A stretch of 64,000 bases of DNA, from positions 237,682 to 301,681 of the forward strand of contig NZ_JAFFZE010000017.1 of the NCBI RefSeq assembly GCF_025165815.1, written 5' to 3'. Below the pieces are notes generated by a model that saw nothing but the letters and a program-made list of their open reading frames with translations, was not told the DNA's origin and searched no databases. This stretch comes from Actinophytocola gossypii (GTDB lineage: Bacteria > Actinomycetota > Actinomycetes > Mycobacteriales > Pseudonocardiaceae). Every line of letters begins with the position of its first letter. Position 1 is the stretch's first letter. Of the stretch, positions 8,585 to 20,617 are shown in pieces. The position numbers and the translations under genes are program-made.

Positions 8585-11500
8585 ATGAGCAGCGGGGTCA
8601 ACCGGCGGACGTTCATCCATGGCTCGGCCGCCGCGGGGGCGCTGGCCACGACAATCGCCACCACCGCGCGGGCCGCCGCCGAACCCGGCCGGCACCGTGG
8701 CCGGCTGCGCGTGGACCGCACCACCGTCGAGTACGCCGAGACCCTCCTCGGCACCGACGTCACCGCACCTCGACTCTCCTGGGAACTCGACACCGACCAG
8801 CACGGCGCCCGGCAGACCGCCTACCAGGTCCGGATCGCCGGCGTCTGGGACTCCGGCAAGGTCCGCTCCGACCGCACGGTCGGCATCCCCTACGGCGGCC
8901 CGCCGCTGCGCCCGCGTACCCGCTACACCTGGCAGGTCCGCGTCTGGGACGACCAGGACCGCGTCTCCGGCTGGAGCCCGGCCCGCTGGTGGGAGACCGG
9001 GTTCCTCGACACCCCCTGGCAGGCGCGCTGGATCGGCGCCCCCGCCCCCGAGGCGCCGCCCGCGTTCGACGGCGCCTCCTGGATCTGGTCGGCCGACGCC
9101 ACCACCGAGGGCGCCCCGGTCGGCGCCCGCTGGTTGCGCGGGAGCGTCGATGTGCCAGCCGAGGTCACCCGCGCGCGGGTGGTCGCCACCGCGGACGACG
9201 ACTTCACCCTGTACCTCGACGGTCAGCAGGTCCTGCACGCGCCAGAGCAGGTCGACGGGTGGAAGGCCGGCCTGCTCGGCGACGTGACCGCGCGGGTCCG
9301 GGCCGGCGAGACCGTGCTCGCCGCCGTCGCGCACAACCGGGGCGGCAGCTCGGTCAACCCGGCCGGCCTGCTCGTCCGCCTCGAGGTCGAGCTGGCCGAC
9401 GGGCAGCGGGTGGACCTCACCACCGGTGACGGCTGGCGGGTCACCGACACCGAGCAGGACGGGTGGCAGCGCCCGGACTTCGACGACAGCTCCTGGGCGC
9501 CCGCGACCGTCCTCGCGCCCTACGGCCACGGCCCGTGGGGCGACCAGGTCGCGGTGAACGCGACCCGCCCCGCCCCGGTGCTGCGCCGCGAGTTCCGGCT
9601 CGACAAGGCGGTGGACTCGGCGCGGCTGTACCTGTCCGGGCTCTCCTACTACGAGGCCGAGCTCAACGGCAGGCGCGTCGGCCGCCAGGTGCTCGACCCC
9701 GGCTTCACCGACTACGACGAGACCGTCCTGTACGTCACCCACGACGTCACCGGCCAGCTCCGCCGCGGCACCAACCGCGTCGACGTGACGCTCGGCCGCG
9801 GCTTCTACGGCATGACGACCCCGAACGTCTGGGGCTGGCACCAGGCCAGCTGGCACGGCGAGCCCCGCCTGCTCGCCCAGCTGGAGGTCCGCCACCCCGA
9901 CGGCTCCACGACCACGATCGCCTCCGACACCGACTGGCGGGTCGCCGACGGCCCCACCCGGTCCGACTCCCTCTACGCCGGCGAGACGTACGACGCCCGC
10001 CGCGCCCCGACCGACTGGCGCGAACCCGTGCTCCAGGACGCCCCGGCCGGCACCCTGCGCGCCCAACAGCACGAGCCGATCGAGATCGCCGACACCGTCC
10101 GCCCGGTCGCCATCACCGAGCCGAGCCCCGGCGTGTACGTCGCCGACATGGGTCGCACGATGGCCGGCTGGACGCACCTGACCGTCAGCGCCTCCGCGGG
10201 CACCGTGGTCCGGCTCGCGCACGGTGAGAAGCTCCGGGACGACGGCACCGTGATCTCCGCGAACGGGCTCGTGCCCGGCCGGCACCAGACCGACGAGTAC
10301 GTCTGCGCCGGCACCGGCGTGGAACGCTGGGAGCCGAGGTTCTCCTACAAGGGTTTCCGGTACGTCCAGGTCACCGGCCTGCCCGCGCGTCCCGACCCGG
10401 ACGACCTGCTCGGCCGGCTGGTGCACAGCGCGGTCCCCGACGCAGGCGACTTCCAGTGCTCCGAGCCGTTCTTCGAGCAGCTCGAACACGCGATGCGCCG
10501 CACGCTGCTCAACAACTTCCACGGCATCCCCACCGACACGCCGATGTTCGAGAAGAACGGGTGGACCGGGGACGCGCAGGTCGCCGCGCCGGTGATGCTG
10601 CACGCGTTCGCCATCCAGCGGTTCTTCACCAAGTGGATCGGCGACCTCGGCGACAGCCGGGTGGACAGCGGCCAGATCCCGGTGATCGTGCCGAGCGGCG
10701 GCTGGGGGTACACGCAGCTCGCGCCGACACCGGAGTGGACGACCGTGTACCCGTTCCTGGTCCGCGAGATGTACCGGGTCTACGGCGACGACCGGGTGGC
10801 CGCCGCGCAGTGGCCGACGCTGACCGCGTACCTGGACTGGGAGATCGACCGCCTGGAGAACGGGCTCGCGGTCACCGCGCTCGGCGACTGGGTCTCGCCC
10901 GGGTACGAGGTGCCGCCGGAGGACACCCGGCTGACCGCGACCTCGTACCTGTACCGGGCGCTGACGCTCACCGCCGAGGTCGGCGACCTGCTCGGGCACA
11001 CCGACGTCGCCGTCCGGTACCGGCGGGTCGCCGGTGAGCTGCGGGACGCGCTCAACGCGACGTTCCTCGTCGACGGGCACTACCGGACGGAGAAGGACCC
11101 GCACTACCGGCAGACGTCCAACGCGGTGCCGCTGATGTTCGGGATGGTCCCGGACGGCGCGGTCGCCAGCGTGGTGGCGAGCCTGGTCGCGGACATCCGC
11201 GAGCGCGGGAACCACCTGAACACCGGCATCCTCGGCACCAGCGTGCTGCTGCGGGTGCTCACCGCGCACGGGCACGCGGACGTGGCGCACGCGCTGGCCA
11301 CCCAGCGCACCTACCCGAGCTGGGGGTACTGGTTCGACAACGGCGCCGACACGATGTGGGAGTTCTGGCCGCTGGACTCCCGGTCCCGCGACCACTACTT
11401 CCTCGGCACCGTCGTGCAGTGGCTGTACGAGAACGTCGCCGGCCTGCGCCCGGGCGACGCGGGCTACCGGCGCTTCACCGTCCGGCCGGACGCGCGGGTC

Positions 11501-11749
11501 GGGGTCCGGTGGGCACGAACGTCGATCCGGACCGTGCGGGGCCGGGCGGCGGCGGGCTGGGCGTCGACCGGCCGCACCGTGCACCTGACGGTCACCGTCC
11601 CGGTCGGATCGACCGCCGAGGTGCACGTCCCGGCCGCCTCCCGCGCGGCCGCGTCGGTGCGGCGGGGAGCCCGGTTCCTGCGGTACGAGCCCGGGTTCGC
11701 GGTGTACGAGGTCGCGGCGGGCACCTGGCGGTTCCGCGGCCAAGTCTGA
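8585..11749 (+). CDS. Tat-exported GH78 alpha-L-rhamnosidase
   Basis: Hydrolyses terminal alpha-L-rhamnosyl residues from glycosides or plant cell-wall polysaccharide outside the cell. It is 1054 aa from the ATG at 8585, which follows AAAGGAG; a longer frame from 8513 has no ribosome site. The N-terminus NRRTFIHGSAAAGALATT has a twin-arginine signal, cut probably after ARAAA. The order is an N-terminal beta-sandwich (TVEYAETLLGTDVTAPRLSWEL), carbohydrate-binding-like inserts, then the (alpha/alpha)6 catalytic domain with DTPMFEKNGWTGD, LGDWVSPG and NGADTMWEFWPLDSRSRDHYF, the expected acidic GH78 positions. A C-terminal beta domain follows. It is divergent from the IclR gene and controlled by a palindrome-bearing promoter. 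Confidence 0.92.
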   Translation: MSSGVNRRTFIHGSAAAGALATTIATTARAAAEPGRHRGRLRVDRTTVEYAETLLGTDVTAPRLSWELDTDQHGARQTAYQVRIAGVWDSGKVRSDRTVGIPYGGPPLRPRTRYTWQVRVWDDQDRVSGWSPARWWETGFLDTPWQARWIGAPAPEAPPAFDGASWIWSADATTEGAPVGARWLRGSVDVPAEVTRARVVATADDDFTLYLDGQQVLHAPEQVDGWKAGLLGDVTARVRAGETVLAAVAHNRGGSSVNPAGLLVRLEVELADGQRVDLTTGDGWRVTDTEQDGWQRPDFDDSSWAPATVLAPYGHGPWGDQVAVNATRPAPVLRREFRLDKAVDSARLYLSGLSYYEAELNGRRVGRQVLDPGFTDYDETVLYVTHDVTGQLRRGTNRVDVTLGRGFYGMTTPNVWGWHQASWHGEPRLLAQLEVRHPDGSTTTIASDTDWRVADGPTRSDSLYAGETYDARRAPTDWREPVLQDAPAGTLRAQQHEPIEIADTVRPVAITEPSPGVYVADMGRTMAGWTHLTVSASAGTVVRLAHGEKLRDDGTVISANGLVPGRHQTDEYVCAGTGVERWEPRFSYKGFRYVQVTGLPARPDPDDLLGRLVHSAVPDAGDFQCSEPFFEQLEHAMRRTLLNNFHGIPTDTPMFEKNGWTGDAQVAAPVMLHAFAIQRFFTKWIGDLGDSRVDSGQIPVIVPSGGWGYTQLAPTPEWTTVYPFLVREMYRVYGDDRVAAAQWPTLTAYLDWEIDRLENGLAVTALGDWVSPGYEVPPEDTRLTATSYLYRALTLTAEVGDLLGHTDVAVRYRRVAGELRDALNATFLVDGHYRTEKDPHYRQTSNAVPLMFGMVPDGAVASVVASLVADIRERGNHLNTGILGTSVLLRVLTAHGHADVAHALATQRTYPSWGYWFDNGADTMWEFWPLDSRSRDHYFLGTVVQWLYENVAGLRPGDAGYRRFTVRPDARVGVRWARTSIRTVRGRAAAGWASTGRTVHLTVTVPVGSTAEVHVPAASRAAASVRRGARFLRYEPGFAVYEVAAGTWRFRGQV

Positions 11750-11813
11750 CATCCCAGACGGACTCCGTGCCGCTCGGGTCGTGCGAACCGCGTCGCCGGG
11801 TTGGGATGGGGGA

Positions 11814-13312
11814 ATGCGTGAGGTGGTGGTGGACGGCGGGGCGCTGACCCGCGAGGAGGTGGTCGCCGTCGCGCGGGCCGGGGTGCCCGTGCGGCTCGGC
11901 GACACCGCGCTGGACGAGGTCGCGAAGACCAGGGCGCACGTGGAGCGGCTCGCCGGGGCCGACACCCCGACCTACGGGGTCTCCACCGGCTTCGGCGCGC
12001 TCGCCACGCGGCACATCCCGACCGACCGGCGCGCGGCGTTGCAGCGGTCGCTGATCCGGTCGCACGCGGCCGGCGCGGGCGACCCGGTCGAGCCGGAGGT
12101 GGTGCGGGCGCTGATGCTGCTGCGGCTGCGGACGCTCGCCACCGGACGCACCGGGGTCCGCCCGGTCACCGTGGAGACCCTGGCCGCGCTGCTGAACGCG
12201 GACGTGCTCCCGGTCGTGCACGAGTACGGCTCGCTCGGCTGCTCCGGCGACCTCGCGCCGCTGTCGGCGGTCGCCCTTGCCCTGATGGGCGAGGGCGAGG
12301 TGCTCGACCACGGCACGCTCCGGCCGGCGGCGGACGCGTTGCGGGACAACGGGATCACCCCGCTCCAGCTGGCCGAGAAGGAGGGCCTCGCGCTCATCAA
12401 CGGCACCGACGGGATGCTCGGCATGCTCGTGCTGGCCCTCGCCGACCTGCACCGGCTGCTCGACCTCGCCGACCTCACCGCCGCGATGAGCGTGGAGGCC
12501 CTGCTCGGCACCGACCGGGTGTTCGCCGACGACCTGCAACGCCTGCGCCCGCACCCCGGCCAGGCCCACAGCGCCGCCCGGATCGCCGCGCTGCTCGACG
12601 GCTCCGCGATCGTGGCCAGCCACCGCGGCCCGGACTGCAACCGCGTCCAGGACGCCTACTCGCTGCGCTGCGCCCCCCAGGTGCACGGCGCCGCCCGCGA
12701 CACCGTGTCCTACGTGGAGACCGTCGCCGACCGGGAGCTCGCCGCCGCCATCGACAACCCCGTCGTCCTCGCCGACGGGCGGGTGGAGTCCAACGGGAAC
12801 TTCCACGGCGCCCCGATCGCCTACCCGCTGGACTTCCTCGCCATCCCGGTCGCCGACGTCGCCAGCATGGCGGAGCGGCGCACCGACCGGATGCTCGACG
12901 CCACCCGCAGCCACGGCCTGCCGCCGTTCCTCGCCGACGACCCCGGCGTCGACTCCGGCCACATGATCGCCCAGTACACCCAGGCCGCGGTGGTCTCCGA
13001 GCTGAAGCGCCTCGCCGCGCCGGCCAGCGTGGACTCCATCCCCAGCTCCGCCATGCAGGAGGACCACGTCTCCATGGGCTGGTCGGCGGCCCGCAAGCTC
13101 CGCACCGCCATCGACGGCCTGACCACGGTCCTGGCCGTCGAACTGCTCACCGCCGCCCGCGCGCTCGACCTGCGCGCCCCGCTCACCCCGGCGCCCGCCA
13201 CCGCCCGCGCGGTCGCGGCCCTGCGCGAACGCGTGCCTGGCCCGGGCACCGACCGCCACCTCGCGCCCGAGATCCACGCCGCCGAGCAGCTCATCCGGGA
13301 AGGAAACCTGCC

Positions 13313-13316
<4 letters not shown>
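11814..13316 (+). CDS. hutH: histidine ammonia-lyase
   Basis: First step of histidine degradation: L-histidine to urocanate plus ammonia. It is 500 aa from the ATG at 11814; an upstream GTG at 11781 adds eleven unlikely residues. The aromatic-lyase core is clear: [14 protein letters not shown] near 44-57, the prosthetic-group loop [13 protein letters not shown] at 139-151, [18 protein letters not shown] and [16 protein letters not shown]. The self-cyclising triad is Cys143-Ser144-Gly145 where the textbook enzyme has Ala-Ser-Gly; the essential Ser and Gly are kept. The stop overlaps hutU (ATGA), beginning a five-gene operon in which every junction overlaps. Confidence 0.95.
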
Positions 13317-14966
<1,650 letters not shown>

Positions 14967-14974
<8 letters not shown>

Positions 14975-16160
14975 CCTGCTCGCGGCGATCGCCGGCGTGG
15001 GGGCGGACCCGCGGCGCGGCGGGTACTCCCGGCACGGGTTCGACCGGGCCGACCTGGAGCTGCGCGCGTGGTTCGTGGAGGAGGCCGAGCGGCGCGGGCT
15101 CGCGGTGCGCACCGACCGCAACGGCAACGTCTGGGCCTGGTGGGGCACCCCCGGTCCGGACGCCGTGGTCACCGGCAGCCACCTGGACTCCGTGCCCGGC
15201 GGCGGCGCGTTCGACGGCCCGCTCGGCGTGGTCAGCGCCCTGCTCGCGGTGGACTCCCTGCGCGCCAGGGGGTTCACGCCCACCCGGCCGCTCGCGGTGG
15301 TGGTGTTCGCCGAGGAGGAGGGCGGCCGGTTCGGCGTGCCGTGCCTCGGTTCCCGGTTGCTCGCCGGCACCATCGACCCGGACGCCGCCCGCCGGCTGCA
15401 CGACCCGGACGGCGTGACGCTCGCCGAGGCCGTCACCGAGGCCGGGTTGGACGCCTCCCGGCTCGGCCGCGACGATGTGGCGCTCGGGCTGATCGGCACG
15501 TTCGTCGAGCTGCACGTCGAGCAGGGCCGGGGTCTCGTCGATCTGGACGCCCCGGTCGCGGTGGCCGGCTCGATCCTCGCGCACGGGCGCTGGCGGTTCC
15601 GCTTCACCGGCGAGGGCAACCACGCCGGGGCCACCCTCATCGGCGACCGGCGCGACCCGATGCTGCCGGCGTCCGCACTGGTCCTCGCCGCCAGGAAGGC
15701 CGCGGCCGGGGTCGACGGCGCCCGCGCCACCGTCGGCAGGCTCACCCCGAACCCCGGCGGCACCAACGTCATCGCGTCCACTGTGGACGTCTGGCTGGAC
15801 GCCCGCGCCGACGACACCGCCCGCACCCGCGCCGTCGTCGACGAGATCACCGCCGCCGCGCACGACGCGGCCACCGACGAGGGCTGCGCGGTCACCGTCA
15901 CCGAGGAGTCCTACGGCGACACCGTGCACTTCGACCCCGCCCTGCGCGACCGGCTCGCCGGCAGCCTCGGCGGTGTCCCCGTGCTCGCCACCGGCGCCGG
16001 CCACGACGCCGGCATCCTCGCCGCCCGCGTGCCGACCGCGATGCTGTTCGTCCGCAACCCCACCGGCGTGAGCCACGCGCCGGCCGAGCACGCCGAACCG
16101 GACGACTGCGCGGCCGGCGTCGAGGCACTGGCCGCCGTGCTCGCGGAGCTGGCCGGATGA
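14967..16160 (+). CDS. M20-family amidohydrolase (annotated elsewhere as allantoate amidohydrolase) of the hut operon
   Basis: Metal-dependent amidohydrolase of 397 aa. M20 metal and catalytic motifs are [17 protein letters not shown] (His and Asp ligands near residue 71), the EEEGGRFG glutamates near 113 and [10 protein letters not shown] near 185. A mid-protein dimerisation region contains [11 protein letters not shown]. By sequence it is closest to allantoate amidohydrolase/N-carbamoyl-amino-acid hydrolase. Its position between hutU and hutF, with overlapping starts and stops on both sides, argues instead for N-formyl-L-glutamate hydrolysis, the step otherwise done by HutG. HutF makes N-formylglutamate and no hutG is visible here. 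That role is inference. Confidence 0.85.
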
Positions 16161-17446
16161 CCGCCTACTGGTGCGAGCGGGCCTGGCTGCACTCCGGCGT
16201 CACCCCCGGAGTCCTGGTCGACACCGACGGCGGCACGATCACCGAGGTGTCCACGGCGGAGCACGCGCCCGCCGGCGCGCACCGGTTGGCGGGGCTGGTG
16301 TTCCCCGGGTTCGCCAACGCGCACTCGCACGCCTTCCACCGCGCCCTGCGTGGCCGCACCCACGACGGCGGCGGCACCTTCTGGTCGTGGCGCACCGCCA
16401 TGTACGCCCTCGCCGCCGGCCTCGACCCCGACCGCTACCGCCGCCTCGCCACCGCCGTCTACGCCGAGATGGCCGCCACCGGCGTGACCTGCGTCGGCGA
16501 GTTCCACTACGTCCACCACCCCCAGCAGGGCCGCTACTCCGACCCCAACGCCATGGGCGAGGCCCTGCGCCAGGCCGCCGCCGACGTCGGCATCCGCATC
16601 ACCCTGCTCGACACCTGCTACCTCGCCGGCGGCATCGACACCCCGCTCGCCCCCGAGCAGGCCCGCTTCTCCGACGGCTCGGTGGACGCCTGGGCGGCCA
16701 GGATCGCCGACCAGCGCGACACCGCCCACGCCCGCACCGGCGCCGCGATCCACTCCGTGCGCGCCGTACCGAGGGGCGACCTGCCCGCCGTCGCCGCCGC
16801 CTCGGGGGACCGGCCGCTGCACGTCCACCTGTCCGAGCAGCCGGCGGAGAACGAGGCCTGCCAACGCGCCTACGGCTTGAGCCCGACCGAGCTGCTGCAC
16901 GAGGCCGGCGCGCTGACCCCGCGCACCACCGCCGTCCACGCCACCCATCTGTCCACACAGGACATCACGTTGCTGGCGGACTCCGGTACCGGCGCGTGCT
17001 TCTGCCCGACCACGGAGGCCGACCTGGCCGACGGCATCGGCCCGGCCCGGGAACTGCTCGACGCGGGCGTGCCGCTGTCGCTGGGCAGCGACCAGCACGC
17101 CGTCGTCGACCCGCTGCTGGAGGCCCGCGCCCTCGAACACGGCGAACGCCTGCGCAGCGGCCGCCGCGGCCGGATCGCCCCGGCCGACCTGGTCACCGCG
17201 CTCACCAACCACGCGAGCCTCGGCTGGCCGGCGGCGGGTCGGATCGCCCCCGGCGCCCCTGCCGACCTGGTCGCCGTCGACCTGAACAGCGCCCGCACCG
17301 CCGGCTCCCGGCCCGAGCAGGTCGTCCTGACCGCCACCGCCGCCGACGTGCACACCGTCGTGTCCAGCGGCCGCGTGATCGCCACCGACGGCCACCACGC
17401 CCTGGCCGCCGACCTGGCGGCAGCCATCGAGGAGGTCTGGGCATGA
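16157..17446 (+). CDS. hutF: formimidoylglutamate deiminase
   Basis: Converts N-formimidoyl-L-glutamate to N-formyl-L-glutamate plus ammonia. It is 429 aa from the ATG at 16157, overlapping the upstream stop (ATGA). Amidohydrolase-superfamily metal motifs are present: [17 protein letters not shown] (HxH) near 50-67, [15 protein letters not shown] and [21 protein letters not shown] near 305-325. Presence of hutF rather than hutG-type formimidoylglutamase shows that this strain uses the two-step (five-enzyme) hut route. The next gene, hutI, starts inside its stop codon region. Confidence 0.94.
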   Translation: MTAYWCERAWLHSGVTPGVLVDTDGGTITEVSTAEHAPAGAHRLAGLVFPGFANAHSHAFHRALRGRTHDGGGTFWSWRTAMYALAAGLDPDRYRRLATAVYAEMAATGVTCVGEFHYVHHPQQGRYSDPNAMGEALRQAAADVGIRITLLDTCYLAGGIDTPLAPEQARFSDGSVDAWAARIADQRDTAHARTGAAIHSVRAVPRGDLPAVAAASGDRPLHVHLSEQPAENEACQRAYGLSPTELLHEAGALTPRTTAVHATHLSTQDITLLADSGTGACFCPTTEADLADGIGPARELLDAGVPLSLGSDQHAVVDPLLEARALEHGERLRSGRRGRIAPADLVTALTNHASLGWPAAGRIAPGAPADLVAVDLNSARTAGSRPEQVVLTATAADVHTVVSSGRVIATDGHHALAADLAAAIEEVWA

Positions 17447-18585
17447 GTGTTGTCATCACCGGCATCGGCGAGCTGACCACCAACGACGGCCCGCCGCGCA
17501 CCGGCGCCGCGCTGGTGCTCGACGGCGACCGCGTCGCCTGGGTCGGCCCCGCGTCGGCCGCCCCCGCCGCCGACGAGTCCGTCGACGTCGAGGGCCGCGC
17601 CGTGCTCCCCGGCTGGGTCGACAGCCACACGCACCTGGTGTTCGCCGGCGACCGCACCGAGGAGTTCGCCGCCCGGATGGCCGGCCAGCCGTACACCGCC
17701 GGCGGGATCGCCGTCACCGTCGCGGCCACCCGCGCCGCCTCCGACGCCGAGCTGGCCGGGGTGCTGCGCCGGCACGTCGCCGAGGCCGTCGCGCAGGGCA
17801 CCACCTGCCTGGAGACCAAGACCGGCTACGGCCTGACCGTCGCCGACGAGCTGCGCTCCGCCCGCATCGCCGCGTCGGTTGCCGACGAGGTCACGTTCCT
17901 CGGCGCGCACCTGGTCCCGACCGAGATGTCCACACAGGACTATGTCGACCTGGTCCGCGGCGAGATGCTGGACGCGGTCGCCCCGCACGTCGGCTGGGCG
18001 GACGTGTTCTGCGAGACCGGCGCGTTCGACGAGGACGCCTCCCGCGCGGTCCTCACCTCGGCCGCCGACCGGGGTCTCGGCCTGCGCGTGCACGGCAACC
18101 AGCTCGGCCCCGGCCCCGGCGTGCGCCTCGCGGTGGAACTCGGCGCGGCGAGCGTCGACCACTGCACGTACCTCACCGAGTCCGATGTGGACGCCCTGGC
18201 CGGCTCGGACACGGTGGCCACCCTGCTGCCCGCGTGCGACCTGTCCACCCGCCAGCCGCTGCCGGACGCCCGCGCGCTCCTCGACGCCGGTGCCACCGTC
18301 GCGCTGGCGTCGAACTGCAACCCCGGCTCGTCGTACACGTCGTCGATGGCCTACTGCGTGGCCACCGCCGTGCTGCAGCTGCGCATGTCCGTCGAGGAAG
18401 CCGTCCGCGCGGCGACCTGGGGCGGCGCGCGTGCCCTGCGCCGCGAGCACGAGGTCGGCGTGCTCCGCGAGGGTGCCCGCGCGGACGTGCACGTGCTGGA
18501 CGCCCCGTCGGTCACCCACCTCGCCTACCGCCCCGGCGTGCCGTTGACGCACGCGGTGTGGCGCAAGGGGGAGCGGGTTCGCTAG
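17443..18585 (+). CDS. hutI: imidazolonepropionase
   Basis: Third step of the pathway: opens the imidazolone ring to N-formimidoyl-L-glutamate. It is 380 aa from the ATG at 17443, which overlaps the hutF stop (ATGA). Marks are [27 protein letters not shown] (HxH zinc ligands), [17 protein letters not shown], the substrate-site [11 protein letters not shown] and [14 protein letters not shown] with the metal-binding Asn/Asp region. The gene is last in the pathway operon although it acts third. The ESX-type module begins 58 bases downstream. Confidence 0.95.
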   Translation: MSVVITGIGELTTNDGPPRTGAALVLDGDRVAWVGPASAAPAADESVDVEGRAVLPGWVDSHTHLVFAGDRTEEFAARMAGQPYTAGGIAVTVAATRAASDAELAGVLRRHVAEAVAQGTTCLETKTGYGLTVADELRSARIAASVADEVTFLGAHLVPTEMSTQDYVDLVRGEMLDAVAPHVGWADVFCETGAFDEDASRAVLTSAADRGLGLRVHGNQLGPGPGVRLAVELGAASVDHCTYLTESDVDALAGSDTVATLLPACDLSTRQPLPDARALLDAGATVALASNCNPGSSYTSSMAYCVATAVLQLRMSVEEAVRAATWGGARALRREHEVGVLREGARADVHVLDAPSVTHLAYRPGVPLTHAVWRKGERVR

Positions 18586-18643
18586 TGGCCGGAACGGGCC
18601 AGCGCCGGCCATGCGCGGGGTGCGCTGCCGCACACTGCCCGTC

Positions 18644-18922
18644 ATGGACGCGATCGTCGACCGGGTGCTGGACGAGATCGGCGCGGCGAAGCGCGCGATC
18701 GCGGAGGTCGAGGCCAGCGCCGACTCCCCGGACGGCCTGGTCACCGCCACCGTGAACGGCGGCGGCGAACTGGTCGAGCTGGAGCTGGACCCGCGGATCT
18801 ACCGCGAGCACGACACCCGCGCGCTCGCCACGCGCATCCGTGCCGCGGTCGGCGAGGCCCACGCGCTCGCCGGGCAGCGGGTCAGGGCGGTGTACGAGCG
18901 CCTTGGCCGCCGGGAGGACTGA
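18644..18922 (+). CDS. YbaB/EbfC-family small protein of a WXG100-type module
   Basis: A 92-aa protein with the YbaB core SPDGLVTATVNGGGELVELELDPRIYR and a helical remainder. In actinomycetes such proteins are commonly encoded just upstream of WXG100-like secretion substrates. They bind DNA or act as dimeric partners, but the exact role is not established. I start at the ATG at 18644; 18611 is an alternative in the same frame. Three bases separate its stop from the next gene. Confidence 0.75.
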   Translation: MDAIVDRVLDEIGAAKRAIAEVEASADSPDGLVTATVNGGGELVELELDPRIYREHDTRALATRIRAAVGEAHALAGQRVRAVYERLGRRED

Positions 18923-18925
18923 CCC

Positions 18926-20053
18926 GTGCCGATCCCCGAGCCGTCCGGGCCGCTGTGGTGGATGGTCAAGGCGTTCAGCGGCTGGCCGGAGACCAACGAG
19001 GACGCCGTGCGCCAGCTCGCCGACGGCTGGCGGGCGGGTGCCGCCGCGGTCAGGACGGCCGCCGAGTTCGACCAGAGCCCGCTCGCGGCCGCGTGGCCGG
19101 ACGACGTGGGAAAGGCGTTCGGCGGTCGGATCGCGCACACCACGAACTGGGCGATCGACACCGCGGTCGGCATGGACGGGCTGATCACGCAGGCCACCCG
19201 GCTCGCCGACGCCGTGACCCACGCCAAGACGTCGATCCGCTCTCTCATCTCCGCCGGCGGGGAGCTGGCCGAGGGCAGCGCCTACTTCCCCGGCTTGTCG
19301 GTGAACGTGCTCCAGCTCGTGCCGCGCCTGGCCGGCGAGGTCAACGACATCCTCGCCCGGACGGCGGCGATCGTCGCCGCGGACCCGGCCATCCCCGCGC
19401 CGCCGCCACCGCCGCCGCCCTCGTTCACCGCGGGCGAGTTCGGCTCCGACCCGAACACGCTCGACCAGCACGCGACGGAGCCGCTGTACGACGTGGCCGC
19501 GGCGGGCGCGCTGCCCCTGATGCCGGACGGGGCCGAACGCCTGGCGCACTACCTGGACGGTACCGGCACCACCATGGACGTCGACCCCGACGAGGTCATC
19601 GCCGCCGTCCCGGAGCTGGGCACGAAGGTGGACGAGCAGCTGAACGCCGAGCTGCGTCGGGTCACCGACCAGGCGGTCGCGAACGGCGACTACGGCCGCC
19701 CGATCCCCTTCTCGTCCGACTGGTCGGAGAAGTTCAACATCACGCCCGGTCACGACCTGAACTGGCACGTCGCCATGGGGCACGTGCAGCACTCGGTCAC
19801 CGGTGTCGCCACCGTGCTCCCCCCGACCGACCCCGGCGGCACGCCGAGGGTCGAGGTCACCTACCAGACGCACTTCCACGACCCCTACAACTGGAACGCC
19901 GGCGACCCGAACAAGGCCGTTCACCTCGGCGGCGTCCCCGTGCCGGGCACCTACGACACCGACCTCGCCCAGTTCCACCGCGCCGGCACGGCCCAGGAGT
20001 ACGACACCACCGGCTCGTCCGCCCCGCACACGGAGACCAGGGAGGTGCGATGA
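18926..20053 (+). CDS. putative type VII-secreted protein: WXG100-like N-terminus, polyproline linker, uncharacterised C-terminal domain
   Basis: 375 aa, no signal peptide and no membrane segment. Residues 1-150 are mostly helical with Trp/Gly turns (LADGWRAGAAAV, AAAWPDDVGKAF) and resemble the WXG100/LXG export domains. A short PAPPPPPPPS linker at about 155-165 precedes a roughly 200-residue C-terminal part. That part contains WHVAMGHVQHSVTGVATV, then TYQTHFHDPYNWNAGDP and a closing LAQFHRAGTAQEYDTTG. I do not recognise this domain by name; the D-x-Y-N-W and FHRAG elements recall the C-termini of polymorphic toxins, and the D-x-Y motif is faintly like colicin M. The modular plan suggests an exported effector. 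The last four bases overlap the next gene. Confidence 0.65.
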   Translation: MPIPEPSGPLWWMVKAFSGWPETNEDAVRQLADGWRAGAAAVRTAAEFDQSPLAAAWPDDVGKAFGGRIAHTTNWAIDTAVGMDGLITQATRLADAVTHAKTSIRSLISAGGELAEGSAYFPGLSVNVLQLVPRLAGEVNDILARTAAIVAADPAIPAPPPPPPPSFTAGEFGSDPNTLDQHATEPLYDVAAAGALPLMPDGAERLAHYLDGTGTTMDVDPDEVIAAVPELGTKVDEQLNAELRRVTDQAVANGDYGRPIPFSSDWSEKFNITPGHDLNWHVAMGHVQHSVTGVATVLPPTDPGGTPRVEVTYQTHFHDPYNWNAGDPNKAVHLGGVPVPGTYDTDLAQFHRAGTAQEYDTTGSSAPHTETREVR

Positions 20054-20388
20054 CCGCCGGCGGGTTCATCGAGATCGACCTCGACGCGGTGGAGCAGGTG
20101 TTCCGGCGGCTCGACGCCACGGGCGCCACGCTGGACACCGAGTGGCGGCGGGCGCGGCTGACGGTCCACATCGGCGAGGCCGGCATCGGCCACGACGAGA
20201 TCGCCCGGTCGTTCCGCATCCACTACGGGCCAGCCAGCGGCGCCGCGTTCCGCGCGGCGGACAACCTGCCCAGGTCGTTCACCACGCTGACCACCGCCGG
20301 CCGGGCCGGCGCGGCGGAGTACCGCGCGGCCGACGAACGCGGCGCGGCCGCGATCAACGGCAAGCCGCCGATGCTGGGGCCGCGCTAG
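20050..20388 (+). CDS. WXG100/ESX-like small helical protein
   Basis: 112 aa, overlapping the upstream gene (ATGA). It is helical, with FIEIDLDAVEQVFRRLDATGATLDTEWRRAR at the N-terminus and YGPASGAAFRAADNLPRSF later, compatible with a WXG100-type four-helix partner, although no strict W-x-G is present. It probably forms a heterodimer with, or chaperones, the 375-aa protein for export. Its TAG stop is shared on the opposite strand with the convergent small membrane-protein gene (CTAG at 20385-20388). Confidence 0.65.
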   Translation: MTAGGFIEIDLDAVEQVFRRLDATGATLDTEWRRARLTVHIGEAGIGHDEIARSFRIHYGPASGAAFRAADNLPRSFTTLTTAGRAGAAEYRAADERGAAAINGKPPMLGPR

Positions 20389-20588
20389 AAGACCCAGATG
20401 CCCATGCCGCCGACCAGGACCATCACGATCAGCAGGATCGTGACCACCATCGGCCAGCGCGGGCGGCGGTAGGTCGGCTCCTCGTCCTCGAACAGGCCTG
20501 GCGGCTCGGGAAACGGGTCCGTGCCGAACAGCACCGGATCCGGTGTCCTCCGGCCAGGGGGCGGCGTGTCGTCCGTCATGTCTGCCAT
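20385..20588 (-). CDS. small tail-anchored membrane protein
   Basis: 67 aa from the ATG at 20588, preceded by GGTGG. The N-terminal 40 residues are acidic and proline-rich (DPFPEPPGLFEDEEPTYRR). One hydrophobic helix, VVTILLIVMVLVGGMGIWVF, ends exactly at the C-terminus. No enzymatic motif is visible. It is the distal gene of a minus-strand unit (debranching enzyme, esterase, 58-aa protein, this gene), with a 29-base gap to the previous one. Function unknown. Confidence 0.6.
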   Translation of the reverse strand: MADMTDDTPPPGRRTPDPVLFGTDPFPEPPGLFEDEEPTYRRPRWPMVVTILLIVMVLVGGMGIWVF

Positions 20589-20617
20589 ACAACCACCGAC
20601 GGCGGCCCACCCGCAGG

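Noticed and set aside
8549..11965. 1138-codon open frame antisense to the rhamnosidase gene
   Set aside because: It is a third-position GC shadow of a clear GH78 enzyme; its translation is Arg/Gly/Val-rich and matches nothing.
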